Part shown: positions 23,407-35,945 of the stretch, one piece after another
How the letters are laid out: the number at the start of each line of letters is the position of its first letter
How positions within the stretch are numbered: the first letter of the stretch is position 1
Source: Candidula unifasciata
Taxonomy: Eukaryota > Mollusca > Gastropoda > Stylommatophora > Geomitridae
DNA length: 64,000 nt
Direction: 5' to 3'
Assembly: GCA_905116865.2 (NCBI GenBank)
Contig: CAJHNH020000200.1
Location: forward strand, 276,431 to 340,430
Notes under the pieces: model-generated
What the model saw: the letters and a program-made list of their open reading frames with translations, nothing else
What the model was told of the DNA's origin: nothing
Database searches by the model: none
Made by a program: the position numbers and the translations under genes

Positions 23407-24297
23407 CTGTATATATACCAACTACTATAACACTGCTCTCATTCCCCCCCCCCACCCCTACTTTTTCGGATGTACTGGCAAAACACCTGCTCTCGAAAGG
23501 CAAAGCTATATCAGGCAAGCATGGACTACACAACGGAACATCACCCACCCGGATTACCACAGGGGCGCAGCAACAAAGAAATCACGGGAGTGGAGCAAAG
23601 ACCTCTTATAATTTTCTAGTTGAGGACGGATGGGTGGCCTCAGAGCTCCTTATAACTGTATAGTATTCGATGGGTCGGGGGGGAGTGAGGGAGGGGGGGG
23701 GGGGGGTTACAAAGTCCACTTATAAATTTTCTAGGTTGGCTCAGCGCCGACCTCTTACAAAATGGGAGCCCTTAAGGTACTTGAGCCCCTGGTTCAGGGG
23801 CCCCTCACTTAGACTGTACTGTAACAAAAATAATTTGTATTACAATGTTGCTACTCAACACAAGACAACCGTTCCTGTCATAAAGTTCATGCAAGACGTC
23901 TGATTGTTTAAATATATGTGTGTGTTGTGCGCATGCTGTTCTTCGTGTGTGATCCTGTTTGACCAAAATATTCGCAAGATTCTCCTTAGACGTTTACTGC
24001 GAATAGTATCTAGTTTAGGTTATTAGTTTATCCAAGTAAGTAAAGACTAATTCAACCCGTGGGTGGGGTGGCACGGGTGGTGAAAGTAGACGTTCTGAAA
24101 AATAGTGAACACTGAGGGGGAAACAAAGGCAGACTTTTAATCAGGTACTTGCACCATTAGAATGTCCACTCTTTTTTTGCTGCTGAAATGGGGATGGAGC
24201 ACATGAGGGAATATTCTAAGTGCCGTGATGTCAATTTATTTATTGATTCACTCGTTCATGAAGTTTGAGGTTTGAACAACGGATGAACACGGGTAAA
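23407..24297. other. No recognised gene; C and G runs
   Basis: C run near 23446 and G run near 23690-23706. The region 23560-23840 has repeated 'acctcttata' and 'cctcttaca' words that may be transposon remains, but no clear inverted ends were found. Confidence 0.35.
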
Positions 24298-24786
24298 AGG
24301 TAAAGGTAAAGTCGGGAGATGTGAACCAGCGTCATTGCACACGGTTATAAACCATACGTGCTCTGCCACCAGTACGGACAGCTGATAAGAATTGTCCGCC
24401 TGTGTCGCCGTTCGCACGTAACTCTGTAGCACGCCCATCTGTATCTTTCAGTCCTGCCAACTGAACCACGGTACATTTTGGGGGGTCCCCCTCGAAAATA
24501 GGTTACTGGCATCGTTTCCATGTTGCATTGTGTGACATCTTAATATGTTTACAAAGTCCTGTGTTCTAAACGTATTCGTATTACAAATCTATATCTCAAG
24601 ATGGCCGTGCTCTGTAGCTACAGCCACGTTTCTCCATTTACCCCAGAGTGTCAACACTTGTACCCATTTCCTAGAGGATGGGTGAACCCCGGAAACCGCC
24701 CGGTTTCGAACACTGACCGTGGGCTGCAGCGAGTCGCAGCTGGATTTGAAAGAGAGCCTCTTATCGACTGCGCTAACGCGGCTCCC
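24298..24786 (-). mobile_element. SINE D, split by a 180-bp MITE
   Basis: Antisense copy. On the minus strand the head 'gggagccgcgttagcgcagtcgataagag' has a tRNA-like A box, and 'gtgttcgaaaccg' a B box. The element continues to 'gtcgggagatg' and a 3' tail of TTTACC-type repeats (24298 side). Copies at 33198-33427 and 63365-63645 lack the MITE. Confidence 0.87.
24430..24609. mobile_element. 180-bp MITE with 8-bp target duplication
   Basis: CTCTGTAG is duplicated at 24422-24429 and 24610-24617. The ends are CACGCCCATCT (24430-24440) and AGATGGCCGTG (24599-24609), an 11-bp inverted repeat with one mismatch. The paralogous site in copy B (33258) is empty with a single CTCTGTAG. The 8-bp duplication fits hAT or P-type transposases; the ends do not settle which. 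Confidence 0.92.
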
Positions 24787-25350
24787 AATAGCACCTGGCA
24801 CACGGTAGTACCCAAAAGTGTTCCATTCTTCTTCTAACTCGAGTCTAGTCCGAAGAAGCTCAGCACAGTGCACAGGCTCTGTAGCACCGGCGGGGATCGT
24901 AAAATACTTTGGGTAGATTTTTAACTCCACATTTTGCCCGGGCAGCGCCGTTAGGCTACTCTTTTCGATTTCCAACTGCCAGGGGATTTTTTTAAGTGCG
25001 CAACAATGCACACGGGCATCCGATCTCACTACCCAGAGACCAAGGGGAACCGAAACCTCTAGCACTAGAGGCGGACACCATGCCTCGAGACCATGCAGCC
25101 CCTTATTTACTAACTCATGAAAATATACATTCTAATATATGTGTAATCCCTCCTCTCATTTTGTACAGATATTTATAATGTCCTAAAGTAGCTTTGGATT
25201 AAGGAGAGACATTGCTAGGCAAAGAAAGTAGAGGGCGCAACGCTCGTCTGAAGGCCCTCAGTTTAAATCCGTAGAAAAAAATTTCTTTTTACCCTGGCTC
25301 CCACGTAGACTCAATCTAAAATGGGTACTAAATCCTGGGTAGTAAAGGCG

Positions 25351-26146
25351 ACCAGTGTGATGTGGACCACATCCCCCAACGAGTGCCCATAGGCGCCGGT
25401 GCGACGGTGGCCACATCACCCCACTAGTGCCCATAGGTGCCAGTGTGACGGTGATCACATCACCCGACTTGTGCCCATAGGTGCCAGTGTGACGGTGACC
25501 ACATCACCCGACTAGTGCCCATAGGTGCCAGTGTGACGGTGATCACATCACCCGACTAGTGCCCATAGGTGCCAGTGTGACGGTGACCACATCACCCGAC
25601 TAGTGCCCATAGGTGCCAGTGTGACGGTGATCACATCACCCGACTAGTGCCCATAGGTGCCAGTGTGACGGTGATCACATCACCCGACTAGTGCCCATAG
25701 ATGCCAGTGTGACGGTGACCACATCACCCGACTAGTGCCCATAGGTGCCAGTGTGACGGTGACCACATCACCCGACTAGTGCCCATAGGTGCCAGTGTGA
25801 CGTGTGACGGTGACCACATCACCCGACTAGTGCCCATAGGTGCCAGTGTGACGGTGACCACATCACCCGACTAGTGCCCATAGGTGCCAGTGTGACGGTG
25901 ACCACATCACCCGACTAGTGCCCATAGGTGCCAGTATGACGGTGACCACATCACCCGACTAGTGCCCATAGGTGCCAGTATGACGGTGACCACATCACCC
26001 GACTAGTGCCCATAGGTGCCAGTATGACGGTGACCACATCACCCAACTAGTGCCCATAGGTGCCAGTATGACGGTGACCACATCACCCATCGCATGCCCA
26101 CTGGTGTCGGTGTGATGTTGACCACATCACCAATCGAGTGCCGCCC
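25351..26146. repeat. 44-bp minisatellite, copy A (~18 units)
   Basis: Unit of 44 bp, for example 'gtgccagtgtgacggtgacc' + 'acatcacccgactagtgccc' + 'atag'. Units differ mainly by A/G and C/T changes (tgacc or tgatc; gtgt or gtat). The edge units are less regular and read like SINE B body ('ggcgaccagtgtgatgtggaccacatc...'). One unit near 25798 has a 7-bp internal duplication (gtgacgtgtgacg). Confidence 0.96.
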
Positions 26147-26189
26147 GATGCGTGCTGAGAACGGAGAGGGTACGAAACCGCACCACCAT

Positions 26190-26470
26190 TAGAAAGAAAG
26201 TTGGAATAAGATCGTGTTCGAAATACATTGACAGACAAAGAATGAAATGGGCGACCATCTAGTGAGAAGGCAGCCAGACCAAGCTGCATATGAAACTCTA
26301 CTTGAAACAGAACACCCTGGAGGAAAACGAAGAAGGAGATGGATAAATGTGGTGTAGACGAAAACTGATGAAGGATGAACAAATCCCTCATCCCAGCTAT
26401 CCCGGAGAAACGCAAGACAATTACAGAAAACCACGACGCTACAATCTGGTAGCAGTCAGAAAACAGAAGA
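26190..26470 (+). mobile_element. LINE C-terminal tail fragment (copy A)
   Basis: Broken frames with 'RMKWAT' near 26239, 'HPGGKRRRRWINVV' near 26307-26348 and 'YRKPRRYNLVAV' near 26424-26455. Its partner in copy B is 35415-35700. Confidence 0.65.
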
Positions 26471-26719
26471 AGTAGAGGAGAGAGGAGAGGAGGGAGGAGA
26501 AGTGAGAGTCATCCTCCTAAGTAACTCTCCCAGACAATGGTCCCCGAAAGGGAAATGCTAAAACCCAGGAGGACATTTAAGCACTCGGTACTCGTTAAAT
26601 ATCCTTGGTCAACTGGGAAATCGATCATAGGATGCCGAAAAATCAGCAGCCTTTGATACATTACGAAATTAGGAAACCAACCAGTGCGAACAGGCTTAGC
26701 ATATGTTTAGAAAAAACAT
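26471..26719. other. No recognised feature
   Basis: Purine-rich to 26510 then unique-looking. Shared with copy B at 35700-35944. Confidence 0.4.
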
Positions 26720-26967
26720 TTCCCACGCTTTCAGCCGTATTGGGCATATAGGGCTAGACCCATATTTTATACACCAAACCGCACGTGGTGGGTGATGTGG
26801 TCAGCATCACGCCGGTCGCCTTTACTTCCCATGACTGTACCTGGTACCAACTCATGGCTGGAGCGAGAGCCTAAGTCATTTTTGGAGAGAGAAAAAATCC
26901 GGCATCTGTCAGGATTCGAACCCACGACCTTCAGATCCGCAGCGTCTAGCCGCTAGACCACGACGGC
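26720..26967 (-). mobile_element. SINE B, full-length type (copy A)
   Basis: Minus strand head 'gccgtcgtggtctagcggctagacgc' with A box, then 'gtgggttcgaatcctg' B box, and the body 'gggaagtaaaggcgaccggcgtgatgctgaccacatcaccc'. The end is 'gaaagcgtgggaaatg'. Partner in copy B: 35946-36195. Confidence 0.92.
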
Positions 26968-27199
26968 TATCTTTGACACATGTGTTCCTGAATTACAAAA
27001 AAATACAAAAATTGAGATCATGCATCTTTTATGTGGCAACTTCTCGATTTGAATTACTGACTCCAATTCAGTCTTTGAAGAAGGAAATGGGAGCTCTTCA
27101 ACTGACTTGTGACAGAAAAGATTAAGAATTCCAAGGAACAAGAAAGAAACAAAGTCAACATCCTGCATAACAAGCTCATCCAGGAAAACTGGCTCGTCA

Positions 27200-27460
27200 A
27201 CAGCATCCTCTCCCGAAAGTTGAGGTATTTTAGAAGCGCTAAACGCCACGGTGGTCTGGGAAGAACGGTGATGGAGTGTGCAGATTCCAGAACACGGGGC
27301 AGAGGTCGACTTCCGCGATTGTGGATACATGACACTAGAGATGGATTAGTTATAAGAGCACGCAAGGCTGGAGAATTGGCTACAGAAATAGAGACTTTTA
27401 GGTTAAGGCGTGCCTTGGAGAGAGCAAAGTTCTGTAAAGGATCAGCTGACTCATTGACTA
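27200..27460 (+). mobile_element. LINE C-terminal tail (copy A)
   Basis: Open plus-strand frame: 'LRYFRSAKRHGGLGRTVME', 'RGRGRLPRLWIHDTRDGL', 'FRLRRALERAKFCKGSAD'. Partner in copy B (36440-36690) has the intact 'RGRGRPPRMW' form. Confidence 0.85.
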
Positions 27461-27477
27461 TATATATAAGTAAAGGA

Positions 27478-27735
27478 TCCTTTTCCACGCCTTTAGGCAT
27501 ATAGGGCATATAGGGCTAGTCCTATACTTTACACCAATCGGCACAATATGGGTGATGTGGTCAGCATCACGCCGGCCGCCTTTACTTCCCGGGACTGCAC
27601 CAGGTACCCACTCAAGGCTGGGTCGCCCTGGGAGCCAAAGTCATTTTAGAAAAAAGTCCGGCTCCGCCAGGGAACGAACACACGACCTTCTGATCCGCGG
27701 CGCGCGTCTAGCCGCTCTGCCACGGCGACTCCCGA
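27478..27735 (-). mobile_element. SINE B, second copy in segment A
   Basis: Same structure as 26720-26967. The head 'gtcgccgtggcagagcggctagacgcg' lies at the 27735 side and the 3' end at 27478. Partner: 36706-36962. Confidence 0.92.
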
Positions 27736-28203
<468 letters not shown>

Positions 28204-28204
28204 A

Positions 28205-28520
28205 AGTCGTTCAAATTAGGCATGCAACCTATTAGTAATCATCGGTTCTTTCATAATATCCTACCTCAGATGACGCCACAGGATAGTCCAACATTTTAGA
28301 GGGTGGTAAGACTGGGTTTCCCGGTTTTCTAATGCTTTTAACGACCCCAAAACATCTAGAACTAGTCCTACCCCCAACCAACTTACGTCCCATGAGAAAG
28401 TGCAGCCTAGGACCCACGACAGCATGCAGCCTATCTACCACCCCCTGTCCCGTTTCCTGTGGATTTCCCCTGTTTGGGGTAGGATATTAGGAAAGCCCCT
28501 AATCATGTCTTTGTGGAGTT
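28205..28520 (-). repeat. Dispersed repeat G (copy A)
   Basis: The reverse complement matches 61150-61345: 'ctaccccaaacaggg', 'gtggtagataggctgcatgc', 'gtcgtgggtcctaggctgcac'. No coding or tRNA features seen; class unknown. Partner in copy B: 37403-37700. Confidence 0.75.
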
Positions 28521-28940
28521 TTTTTTTATTATTTTTATATCAACATCAAGTTTTCATGTTGTTTTATTTGCGAAATGTGGAGAGAGAAGAAAAATAAACA
28601 GACCCTGATTCAAAGCAAACAATCAGCTTGATTACAGTAAACTAAGTAACAGAAACTTGTCAAAGCTTCAAACTGCATGCGTTACATTGACGTTTCACTC
28701 TCAGGTTGCCATCTTCAGCATTAGCCTCCCACATTAGTGAGTTAAATGAACATAGCTTTCTATTGGATGCCGGCTGCGCTATCAAAATAATCATCACACA
28801 TCGCTGCATCCGTAAACTGATTTAAAAAATATCTCTAATCATGTTTTAATTACTGTATATTCTACCTTTTAAGGGTGCACAAATTATTAGTCAAAGTAAA
28901 TAAGTCTTTAGGCGTAAAGTGCATATGGGGCTAGACCTAT
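28521..28940. other. No recognised gene
   Basis: Shared with copy B (37700-38130). Includes 'cattgacgtttcactctcaggttgccatc' near 28687-28715, a word pattern seen near the ends of some retroelements, but nothing definite. Confidence 0.35.
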
Positions 28941-28948
28941 ATTTTATA

Positions 28949-29040
28949 CGACATGCTTTTGAGTAGGCAGTGGGTCTATTCTTGTTTTCCCTAGAATAGG
29001 GCACCGGAACACACACGGCCCACGCTATGTAAGCCTGTTG
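28949..29040 (+). repeat. Repeat E fragment at a deletion junction
   Basis: Begins 'cgacatgcttttgagtaggcagtgggtctattc'. The junction with the SINE B remnant at 28948/28949 marks a deletion relative to copy B (38139-39824 missing). Confidence 0.85.
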
Positions 29041-29395
29041 ATTTAGGGCCGCACTGTAACATACCTCTCTGTAACTTAAGGTAAGCAAAAAACGTATTGT
29101 AACTAACCTTTAGCTCATCGTTTCGCAACATACCATTATCGATTTTCCCGAGTGCTGTCTGCGAAACCACACTGCACGGCCTAACCTCTCATTTACCAAA
29201 ATAACACTTACTAACGCTATCATTTTCTGGCGAATTACTTCCTAAACGATCTCCCGTCGATTTTTTAGGATTTTGTGAATTCAATTAAATGAAACATTTG
29301 CCGCCCAATGGGTGCAGGGATAAAAGATGGACAGGCTGGTGACAAAAAAAAATGGAGCGACAGATTGGAAAACAGACTACTTACTACATACTACT
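29041..29395. other. No recognised gene
   Basis: Nearly identical to copy B 39900-40260; nothing recognised. Confidence 0.4.
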
Positions 29396-29490
29396 GCTGC
29401 TGCTTCTACTTTTTCTTTTTCTTTTTCTTTTTCTACTCATTCTTCTTCTTCTTCTCCTTCTTCTTCTTCTTCTTCTTCTTTGTCTTCCTC
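29396..29490. repeat. (TTC/TTTTC)n (copy A)
   Basis: About 95 bp of TTC and TTTTC units. The copy B equivalent (40270-40432) is about 70 bp longer with a purer TTC core. Confidence 0.93.
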
Positions 29491-29632
29491 CTCCTCTGAA
29501 TCACCCCTTAAAATGATAGCTGCATGTTATTTTGTGATTTACAGATTGGCTGCGATATCTGTGCTTCTCGGCTAAACACATCCTACTTTAACAACCCCTT
29601 GTTAGTAGCCTTTTACTAAATGCTCATTAAGA

Positions 29633-29870
29633 GGGTCGGCTCTGTGGCTTATGCGTTGCGAACGCGCTTCGTAATGCCCGGGTGCTGGGTTTGACCCTAG
29701 CTGCGGACAATTTGTCTTGCATTGGTTTCGACAGTAGTACCGAGAGCTCATCGTTAAGGAAGCTATGGCAAACTACTGAACGTAACATTTGCCTAGAAAC
29801 TCGACAACAGCACTAAAATGCTGGAGCTGGTTCTGCAACGTCCTGTAAAGCATCGCAACTAACTAACTTA
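29633..29870 (+). mobile_element. SINE C (copy A, second)
   Basis: Head 'gtcggctctgtggcttatgcgttgcgaacgcg', body 'gcattggtttcgacagtag', end 'ggttctgcaacgtcctgtaaagcatcgcaactaac'. Partner: 40573-40809. Confidence 0.92.
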
Positions 29871-30021
29871 ATAAGAGGGTGGACCTGTCCTCCTCATCTT
29901 GAAAGAACGGCGCTTCACAACCTGATTCGGAAATACAGAGCTATCCACATACATGTAAACAATATCATGATGACGCCTGGGGAGTTTTTACAGAACGCCA
30001 ATGGCCTAACAATGCTACCAA

Positions 30022-32325
30022 AACTACTAAAACAACAACAACAACAACAACAACAGCAACAGTAACAGCAACAGCAGCACCTACTACTACACCAGTTGCT
30101 GCTACCACTACCCCTGTTGCTGCTACTACTCCTGTTGCTGCTACCACTACCCCTGTTGCTGCTACTACCCCTGTTGCTGCTACCACTACTCCTGTTGCTG
30201 CTACTACCCCTGTTGCTGCTACTACCCCTGTTGCTGCTACTACCCCTGTTGCTGCTACTACTCCTGTTGCTGCTACCACTACCCCTGTTGCTGCTACTAC
30301 CCCTGTTGCTGCTACTACCCCTGTTGCTGCTACTACCCCTGTTGCTGCTACTACCCCTGTTGCTGCTACTACCCCTGTTGCTGCTACTACCCCTGTTGCT
30401 GCTACCACTACTCCTGTTGCTGCTACCACTACCCCTGTTGCTGCTACTACCCCTGTTGCTGCTACCACTACTCCTGTTGCTGCTACTACCCCTGTTGCTG
30501 CTACCACTACCCCTGTTGCTGCTACTACTCCTGTTGCTGCTACCACCACTCCTGTTGCTGCTACCACTACTCCTGTGGCTGCTACCACTACTCCTGTTGC
30601 TGCTACCACTACCCCTGTTGCTGCTACTACCCCTGTTGCTGCTACTACCCCTGTTGCTGCTACTACCCCTGTTGCTGCTACTACCCCTGTTGCTGCTACT
30701 ACCCCTGTTGCTGCTACCACTACTCATGTTGCTGCTACCACTACTCATGTTGCTGCAACTACGCATGTTGCTGCTACCACTCCTGTTGCTGCTACCACTC
30801 ATGTTGCTGCTACCACTACTCATGTTGCTGCTACCACTACTCATGTTGCTGCCACCACTACTCATGTTGCTGCTACCACTCCTGCTGCTGCTACCACTAC
30901 TCCTGTTGCTGCTACCACCACTCCTGTTGCTGCTACCACCACTCCTGTTGCTGCTACCACTCCTGTTGCTGCTACCACTCCTGCTGCTGCTACCACCACT
31001 CCTGTTGCTGCTACCACCACTCCTGTTGCTGCTACCACTCCTGTTGCTGCTACCACTCCTGTTGCTGCTACCACTACTCGTGTTGCTGCTACCACTACTC
31101 GTGTTGCTGCTACCACTACTCGTGTTGCTGCTACCACCACTCGTGTTGCTGCTACCACTACTCGTTTTGCGTCTACCACTCCTGTTGCTGCTACCACTCC
31201 TGTTGCTGCTACCACTCCGGCTGCTGCTACCACTACTCCTGTTGCTGCTACCACCACTCCTGTTGCTGCTACCACCACTCCTGTTGCTGCTACCACTCCT
31301 GTTGCTGCTACCACTCCTGTTGCTGCTACCACTACTCGTGTTGCTGCTACCACCACTCCTGTTGCTGCTACCACTCCTGTTGCTGCTACCACTACTCGTG
31401 TTGCTGCTACCACTCGTGTTGATCCTACCACTCCTGTTGCTGCTACAACTACTCCTGTTGCTGCTACCACCACTTCTGTTGCTGCTACCACTACTCGTGT
31501 TGCTGCTACCACTACTCCTGTTGCTGCTACCACTACTCGTGTTGCTGCTACCACTACTCCTGTTGCTGCTACCACTACTCCTGCTGCTGCTACCACCACT
31601 CCTGCTGCTGCTGCCACCACTCCTGCTGCTGCTACCACCACTCCTGTTGCTGCTACCACTACCCCTGTTGCTGCTACTACTACTCCTGTTGCTGCTACTA
31701 CTACTCCTGTTGCTGCTACCACCACTCCTGTTGCTGCTACCACTACCCCTGTTGCTGCTACTACTACTCCTGTTGCTGCTACCACCACTCCTGTTGCTGC
31801 TAACACCACTCCTGCTGCTGCTACCACCACTCCTGCTGCTGCTACCACCACTCCTGCTGCTGTTACCACCACTCCTGTTGCTGCTACCACCACTCCTGTT
31901 GCTGCTACTACTACTCCTGTTGCTGCTAATACTACTCGTGTTGCTGCTAACACTACTCGTGTTGCTGCTACCACTACTCCAGTTGCTGCTACCACTACCC
32001 CTGTTGCTGTTACCACTACCCCTGTTGCTACCACCACTCCTCCTGTTGCTGCTGCTACCACTACTCCTGTTTCTGCTACCACCACTCCTGTTGCTGCTAC
32101 CACTACTCCTGTTGCTGCTACCACCACTCCTGTTGCTCCTACCACTCCTGTTGCTGCTACCACTACTCCTGCTGCTGCTACCACTACTCCTGCTGCTGCT
32201 ACCACTACTCCTGTTACTGCTACCACCACTCCTATTGCTGCTACCACCACTCCTGTTGCTGCTACCACTACTCCTGTTGCTGCTACCACTACATCTGTTG
32301 CTGCTACTGCTAGTGGCAGTGCTAA
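30022..32325. repeat. 18/21-bp array, copy A (2.3 kb)
   Basis: Starts in (ACA)n at 30029-30054, then units of ACTCCTGTTGCTGCTACC with one or two extra ACT/ACC triplets. All length changes are multiples of 3, so frames stay open on both strands for hundreds of codons (plus: repeats of PVAATT; minus: GVVVAAT or SSNRSG). The main variable base gives CTC, CTA or CTG in 'actcNtgtt'. CAT-type units cluster at 30722-30868 and CGT-type units at 31078-31170. Coding is possible in principle (a Thr/Pro/Ala mucin-like frame), but no start, splice site or conserved end supports it. Confidence 0.95.
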
Positions 32326-32384
32326 TATTCCAACTCAGCGGGTAAACAAGTATGCACATGTGTGTTTCATGGCTCAATTTTTGG

Positions 32385-32535
32385 GGGCGGAGTGGATGGT
32401 GATTAGACCTACTGCCACGCGAATAAGCATGTCGTAAAGGCGACTATAAAGCGGTTTTCTTAAATCTCATTTGCTGAGACGAAAGGCACACATATTTCAG
32501 CCTAGCTGTAAACTACAATGTATTACGCCAACCGC
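32385..32535 (-). repeat. Repeat E fragment (copy A)
   Basis: 'cctactgccacgcgaataagcatgtcgtaaaggcgac' and 'tatttcagcctagctgtaaac' match the inverted E copy at 49320-49440. Confidence 0.6.
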
Positions 32536-32754
32536 TTTTTTAAGGTTGAACTGAAAAAGTTGACCTGAACTCCAAAAAAAAAAAAAAATACTAAAAAATA
32601 GCGTTAAAATATAAATGTAATTATAAACCGACTGAGGTTAAACAATTAGGGGGGGGGGAGAGATCCTACGGGCATAACCTTGTTCAACTGTGTAATAATA
32701 ATATGTTGATTTGCAATCAAATATTTGCAAATATGCAAACTAAAAAGTAAATGA

Positions 32755-32904
32755 CCCTTTTCCACGCCTTTCAGGCGTATTGGGTATAAAGGCCTAGACC
32801 TATATTTTATAGGCCAAACGGCGTTTGGTGGGTGATGTGGTCAGCATCACGCCGGCCGTCTTTACTTCCCAGGACTGCACCTGGTACCCACTCAAAGCTG
32901 AGTC
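32755..32904 (-). mobile_element. SINE B cut by the assembly gap
   Basis: Antisense 3' half ('ccacgcctttcaggcgtattggg...gtactcactcaaagctgagtc'-like). The head is missing because the N gap begins at 32905. In copy B the same SINE runs on to 46690. Confidence 0.9.
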
Positions 32905-32921
32905 NNNNNNNNNNNNNNNNN
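32905..32921. other. 17-N assembly gap
   Basis: Seventeen N bases between duplicated segment A and unrelated sequence leading to segment B. Confidence 1.
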
Positions 32922-33197
32922 ACTTTCACCGGAAACAACAAACAGCCAAGGAATACGACAATAAATCGATCCAACATCCAATCATCTTGAGCGCAGCACA
33001 GGGCCAGCCAGATTACAAAAACAACAGCAAGAGCGGAAACCACAACAAACAGAAAGTGACAACATTAAACACAATCCAGAATCAAATAAGATCGCGACCA
33101 GAAAACGTCACCACAAATATAGCTGAAAGGAAAGTGAGCAGAAATGTGAACGGACCTAGCTGAAAGTGGTCAAAGAAAGAGAATTTGAATTGAATTT
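32922..33197. other. Unrecognised spacer between the two segments
   Basis: A-rich sequence with no match seen in copy A or elsewhere in the window. The frame across it is open but shows no known domain. Confidence 0.4.
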
Positions 33198-33427
33198 GCC
33201 ACCAGTGCGGACAGCTGATAAGAATTGTCCGCCTGTGTCGCCGTTCGCACGTAACTCTGTAGCTACAGCCACGTTTCTCCATTTACCCCAGAGTGTCAAC
33301 ACTTGTACCCATTTCCTAGAGGATGGGTGAACCCCGGGAACCGCCCGGTTTCGAAAACTGGCCGTGGGCTGCAGCGAGTCGCAGCTGGATTTGAAAGAGA
33401 GCCTCTTATCGACTGCGCTAACGCGGC
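33198..33427 (-). mobile_element. SINE D, 3'-incomplete (copy B)
   Basis: Matches 24364-24786 without the MITE. The distal 3' part ('gtcgggagatgtg...') is absent because copy B similarity begins within it. Confidence 0.9.
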
Positions 33428-34008
33428 TCCCAATAGCACCTGGCACACGGTAGTAACCCATAAGTGTTCCGTTCTTCTTCTAACTCGATTCTAGTCCGAA
33501 GAAGCTCAGCACAGTGCACAGGCTCTGTAGCACCGGCGGGGATCGTGAAATACTTTGGGTAGATTTGTAACTCTACATTTTGCCCGGGCAGCGCCGTTAG
33601 GCTACTCTTTTCGATTTCCAACTGCCAGGGGATATTTTTAAGTGCGCAAATATGCACACGGGCGTCCGATCTCACTACCCAGATACCAAGGGGAACCAAA
33701 ACCTCTAGCACTAGAGGCGGACACCGTGCCTCGAGACCATGCAGTCTCTTATTTACTAATTAATGAAAATATACATTCTAATATATGTGTAATCCCTCCT
33801 CTCAATTTGCACAGATATTTATAATGTCCTAAAGTAGCTTTGGATTAAGGAGAAAAATTGCTAGGCAAAGAAAGCAGAGGGCACAACGCTGGTGTGGCCG
33901 CTAGACGCTCGTCTGAAAGTCTTCAGTTTAAATCCGTATAGAAATTTTTTTTTAACCCTGGCTCCCACGTAGACCCAACCTAAAATGGGTACTAAATCCT
34001 GGGTAGTA
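33428..34008. other. Shared non-coding part of the duplication
   Basis: Matches 24787-25350. Near 33890-33920 it has 'ggtgtggccgctagacgct' that copy A lacks, a SINE B head remnant ('ggccgctagacgctcgtctgaaagtc'), showing that the minisatellite lies in a SINE B. Confidence 0.7.
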
Positions 34009-35374
34009 AAGGCGACCAGTGTGATGTGGACCACATCACCCAACGAGTGCCGATTGGTGGCGGTGTGACGGTGACTACATCACCCGACTAGTGCCCATAG
34101 GTGCCAGTGTGACGGTGACCACATCACCCGACTAGTGCCCATAAGTGCCAGTATGAACGTGACCACATCCCCCGACTAGTGCCCATAGGTGCCAGTGTGA
34201 CGGTGACCACATCCCCCGACTAGTGCCTATAGGTGCCAGTGTGACGGTGACCACATCACCCGACTAGTGCCCATAGGTGCCAGTATGACGGTGACCACAT
34301 CACCCGACTAGTGCCCATAGGTGCCGGTGTGACGGTGACCACATCACCCGACTAGTGCCCATAGTTGCCAGTGTGACGGTGACCACATCACCCGACTAGT
34401 GCCCATAGGTGCCGGTGTGACGGTGACCACATCACCCGACTAGTTCCCATAAGTGCCAGTTTGACGGTTACCACATCACCCGACTAGTTCTCATAAGTGC
34501 CAGTATGACGGTGACCACATCACCCGACTAGTGCCCATAGGTGCCGGTGTGACGGTGACCACATCACCCGACTAGTTCCCATAAGTGCCAGTATGACGGT
34601 GACCACATCACCCGACTAGTTCTCATAAGTGCCAGTATGACGGTGACCACATCACCCGACTAGTGCCCATAGGTGCCGGTGTGACGGTGACCACATCACC
34701 CGACTAGTGCCCATAGGTGCCGGTGTGACGGTGACCACATCACCCGACTAGTGCCCATAGGTGCCAGTGTGACGGTGACCACATCACCTGACTAGTGCCT
34801 ATAGGTGCCGGTGTGACGGTGACCACATCACTCGACTAGTGCCCATAGGTGCCAGTATGACGGTGACCACATCACCCGACTAGTGACCATAGGTGCCGGT
34901 GTGACGGTGACCACATCACCCGACTAGTGCCCATAGGTGCCGGTGTGACGGTGACCACATCACCCGACTAGTGCCTATAGGTGCCAGTATGACGGTGACC
35001 ACATCACCCGACTAGTGCCCATAGGTGCCGGTGTGACGGTGACCACATCACCCGACTAGTGCCCATAGGTGCCGGTGTGCGGTGACCACATCACCCGACT
35101 AGTGCCCATAGGTGCCGGTGTGACGGTGACCACATCACCCGACTAGTGCCTATAGGTGCCGGTGTGACGGTGACCACATCACCCGACTAGTGCCCATAGG
35201 TGTCGGTGTGACGGTTACCACATCACCCGACTAGTGCCTTTAGGTGCCAGTGTGACGGTGACCACATCACCCGACTAGTGCCCATAGGTGCCGGTGTGAC
35301 GGTGACCACATCACCCATCGCATGCCCACTGGTGTCGGTGTGATGTTGACCACATCACCAATCGAATGCCGACC
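34009..35374. repeat. 44-bp minisatellite, copy B (~31 units)
   Basis: Same 44-bp unit as copy A, with more variants (ttcccataagtgcc, gtgccggtgtg). A three-unit block with 'tagttcccataagtgcc' and 'tagttctcataagtgcc' occurs twice in series (34440-34535 and 34570-34660), so multi-unit blocks have been copied. Confidence 0.96.
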
Positions 35375-35414
35375 GATGCGTGCCGAGAATGGAGAGGGTA
35401 CGAAACCGCACCAC

Positions 35415-35700
35415 CATTAGAGAGAAAGTTGGAATAAGATCGTGTTTGAAATACATTGACAGACAAAGAATGAAATGGTCGACCATCTAGTGAGAAGGCA
35501 GCCAGACCAAGCTGCATCTGAAACTCTACTAGAAACGGAACACCCTGGAGGAAAACGAAGAAGGAGATGGATAAATGTGGTGTAGACGAAAACTGATGAA
35601 GGATGAACAAATCCCTCACCCCAGCCATCCCGGAGAAACGCAAGACAATTACAGAAAACCACGAGGCTACAATCTGGTAGCAGTCAGAAAACAGAAGAAG
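35415..35700 (+). mobile_element. LINE C-terminal tail fragment (copy B)
   Basis: Partner of 26190-26470, with the same broken RMKW and KRRRRWINVV segments. Confidence 0.65.
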
Positions 35701-35945
35701 TAGTAGAGAGAGGAGAGGAGGGAGGAGGAGTGAGAGTCATCCTCCAAAGTAACTCTCCCAGACAATGGTCCCCGAAAAGGAAGTGCTGAAACCCAGGAGG
35801 ACATTGCAGCACTCGGTACTCGTTAAATATCCTTGGTCAACTGGGAAATCGATCAAAGGATGCCGAAAATCCGCAGCCTTTGATACATTACGAAATTAGG
35901 AAACCAACCAGTGCGAACAGGCTTAGCATATGTTTAAAAAAACAT

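Noticed and set aside
25351..26146. CRISPR-like regular repeats
   Set aside because: The 44-bp units are head-to-tail with no unique spacers, and the genome is animal.
28687..28725. Hammerhead ribozyme (CTGAWGA ... GAAAC on the minus strand)
   Set aside because: The core words are present, but I cannot pair a convincing stem II between them, and the cleavage-site side is not clear.
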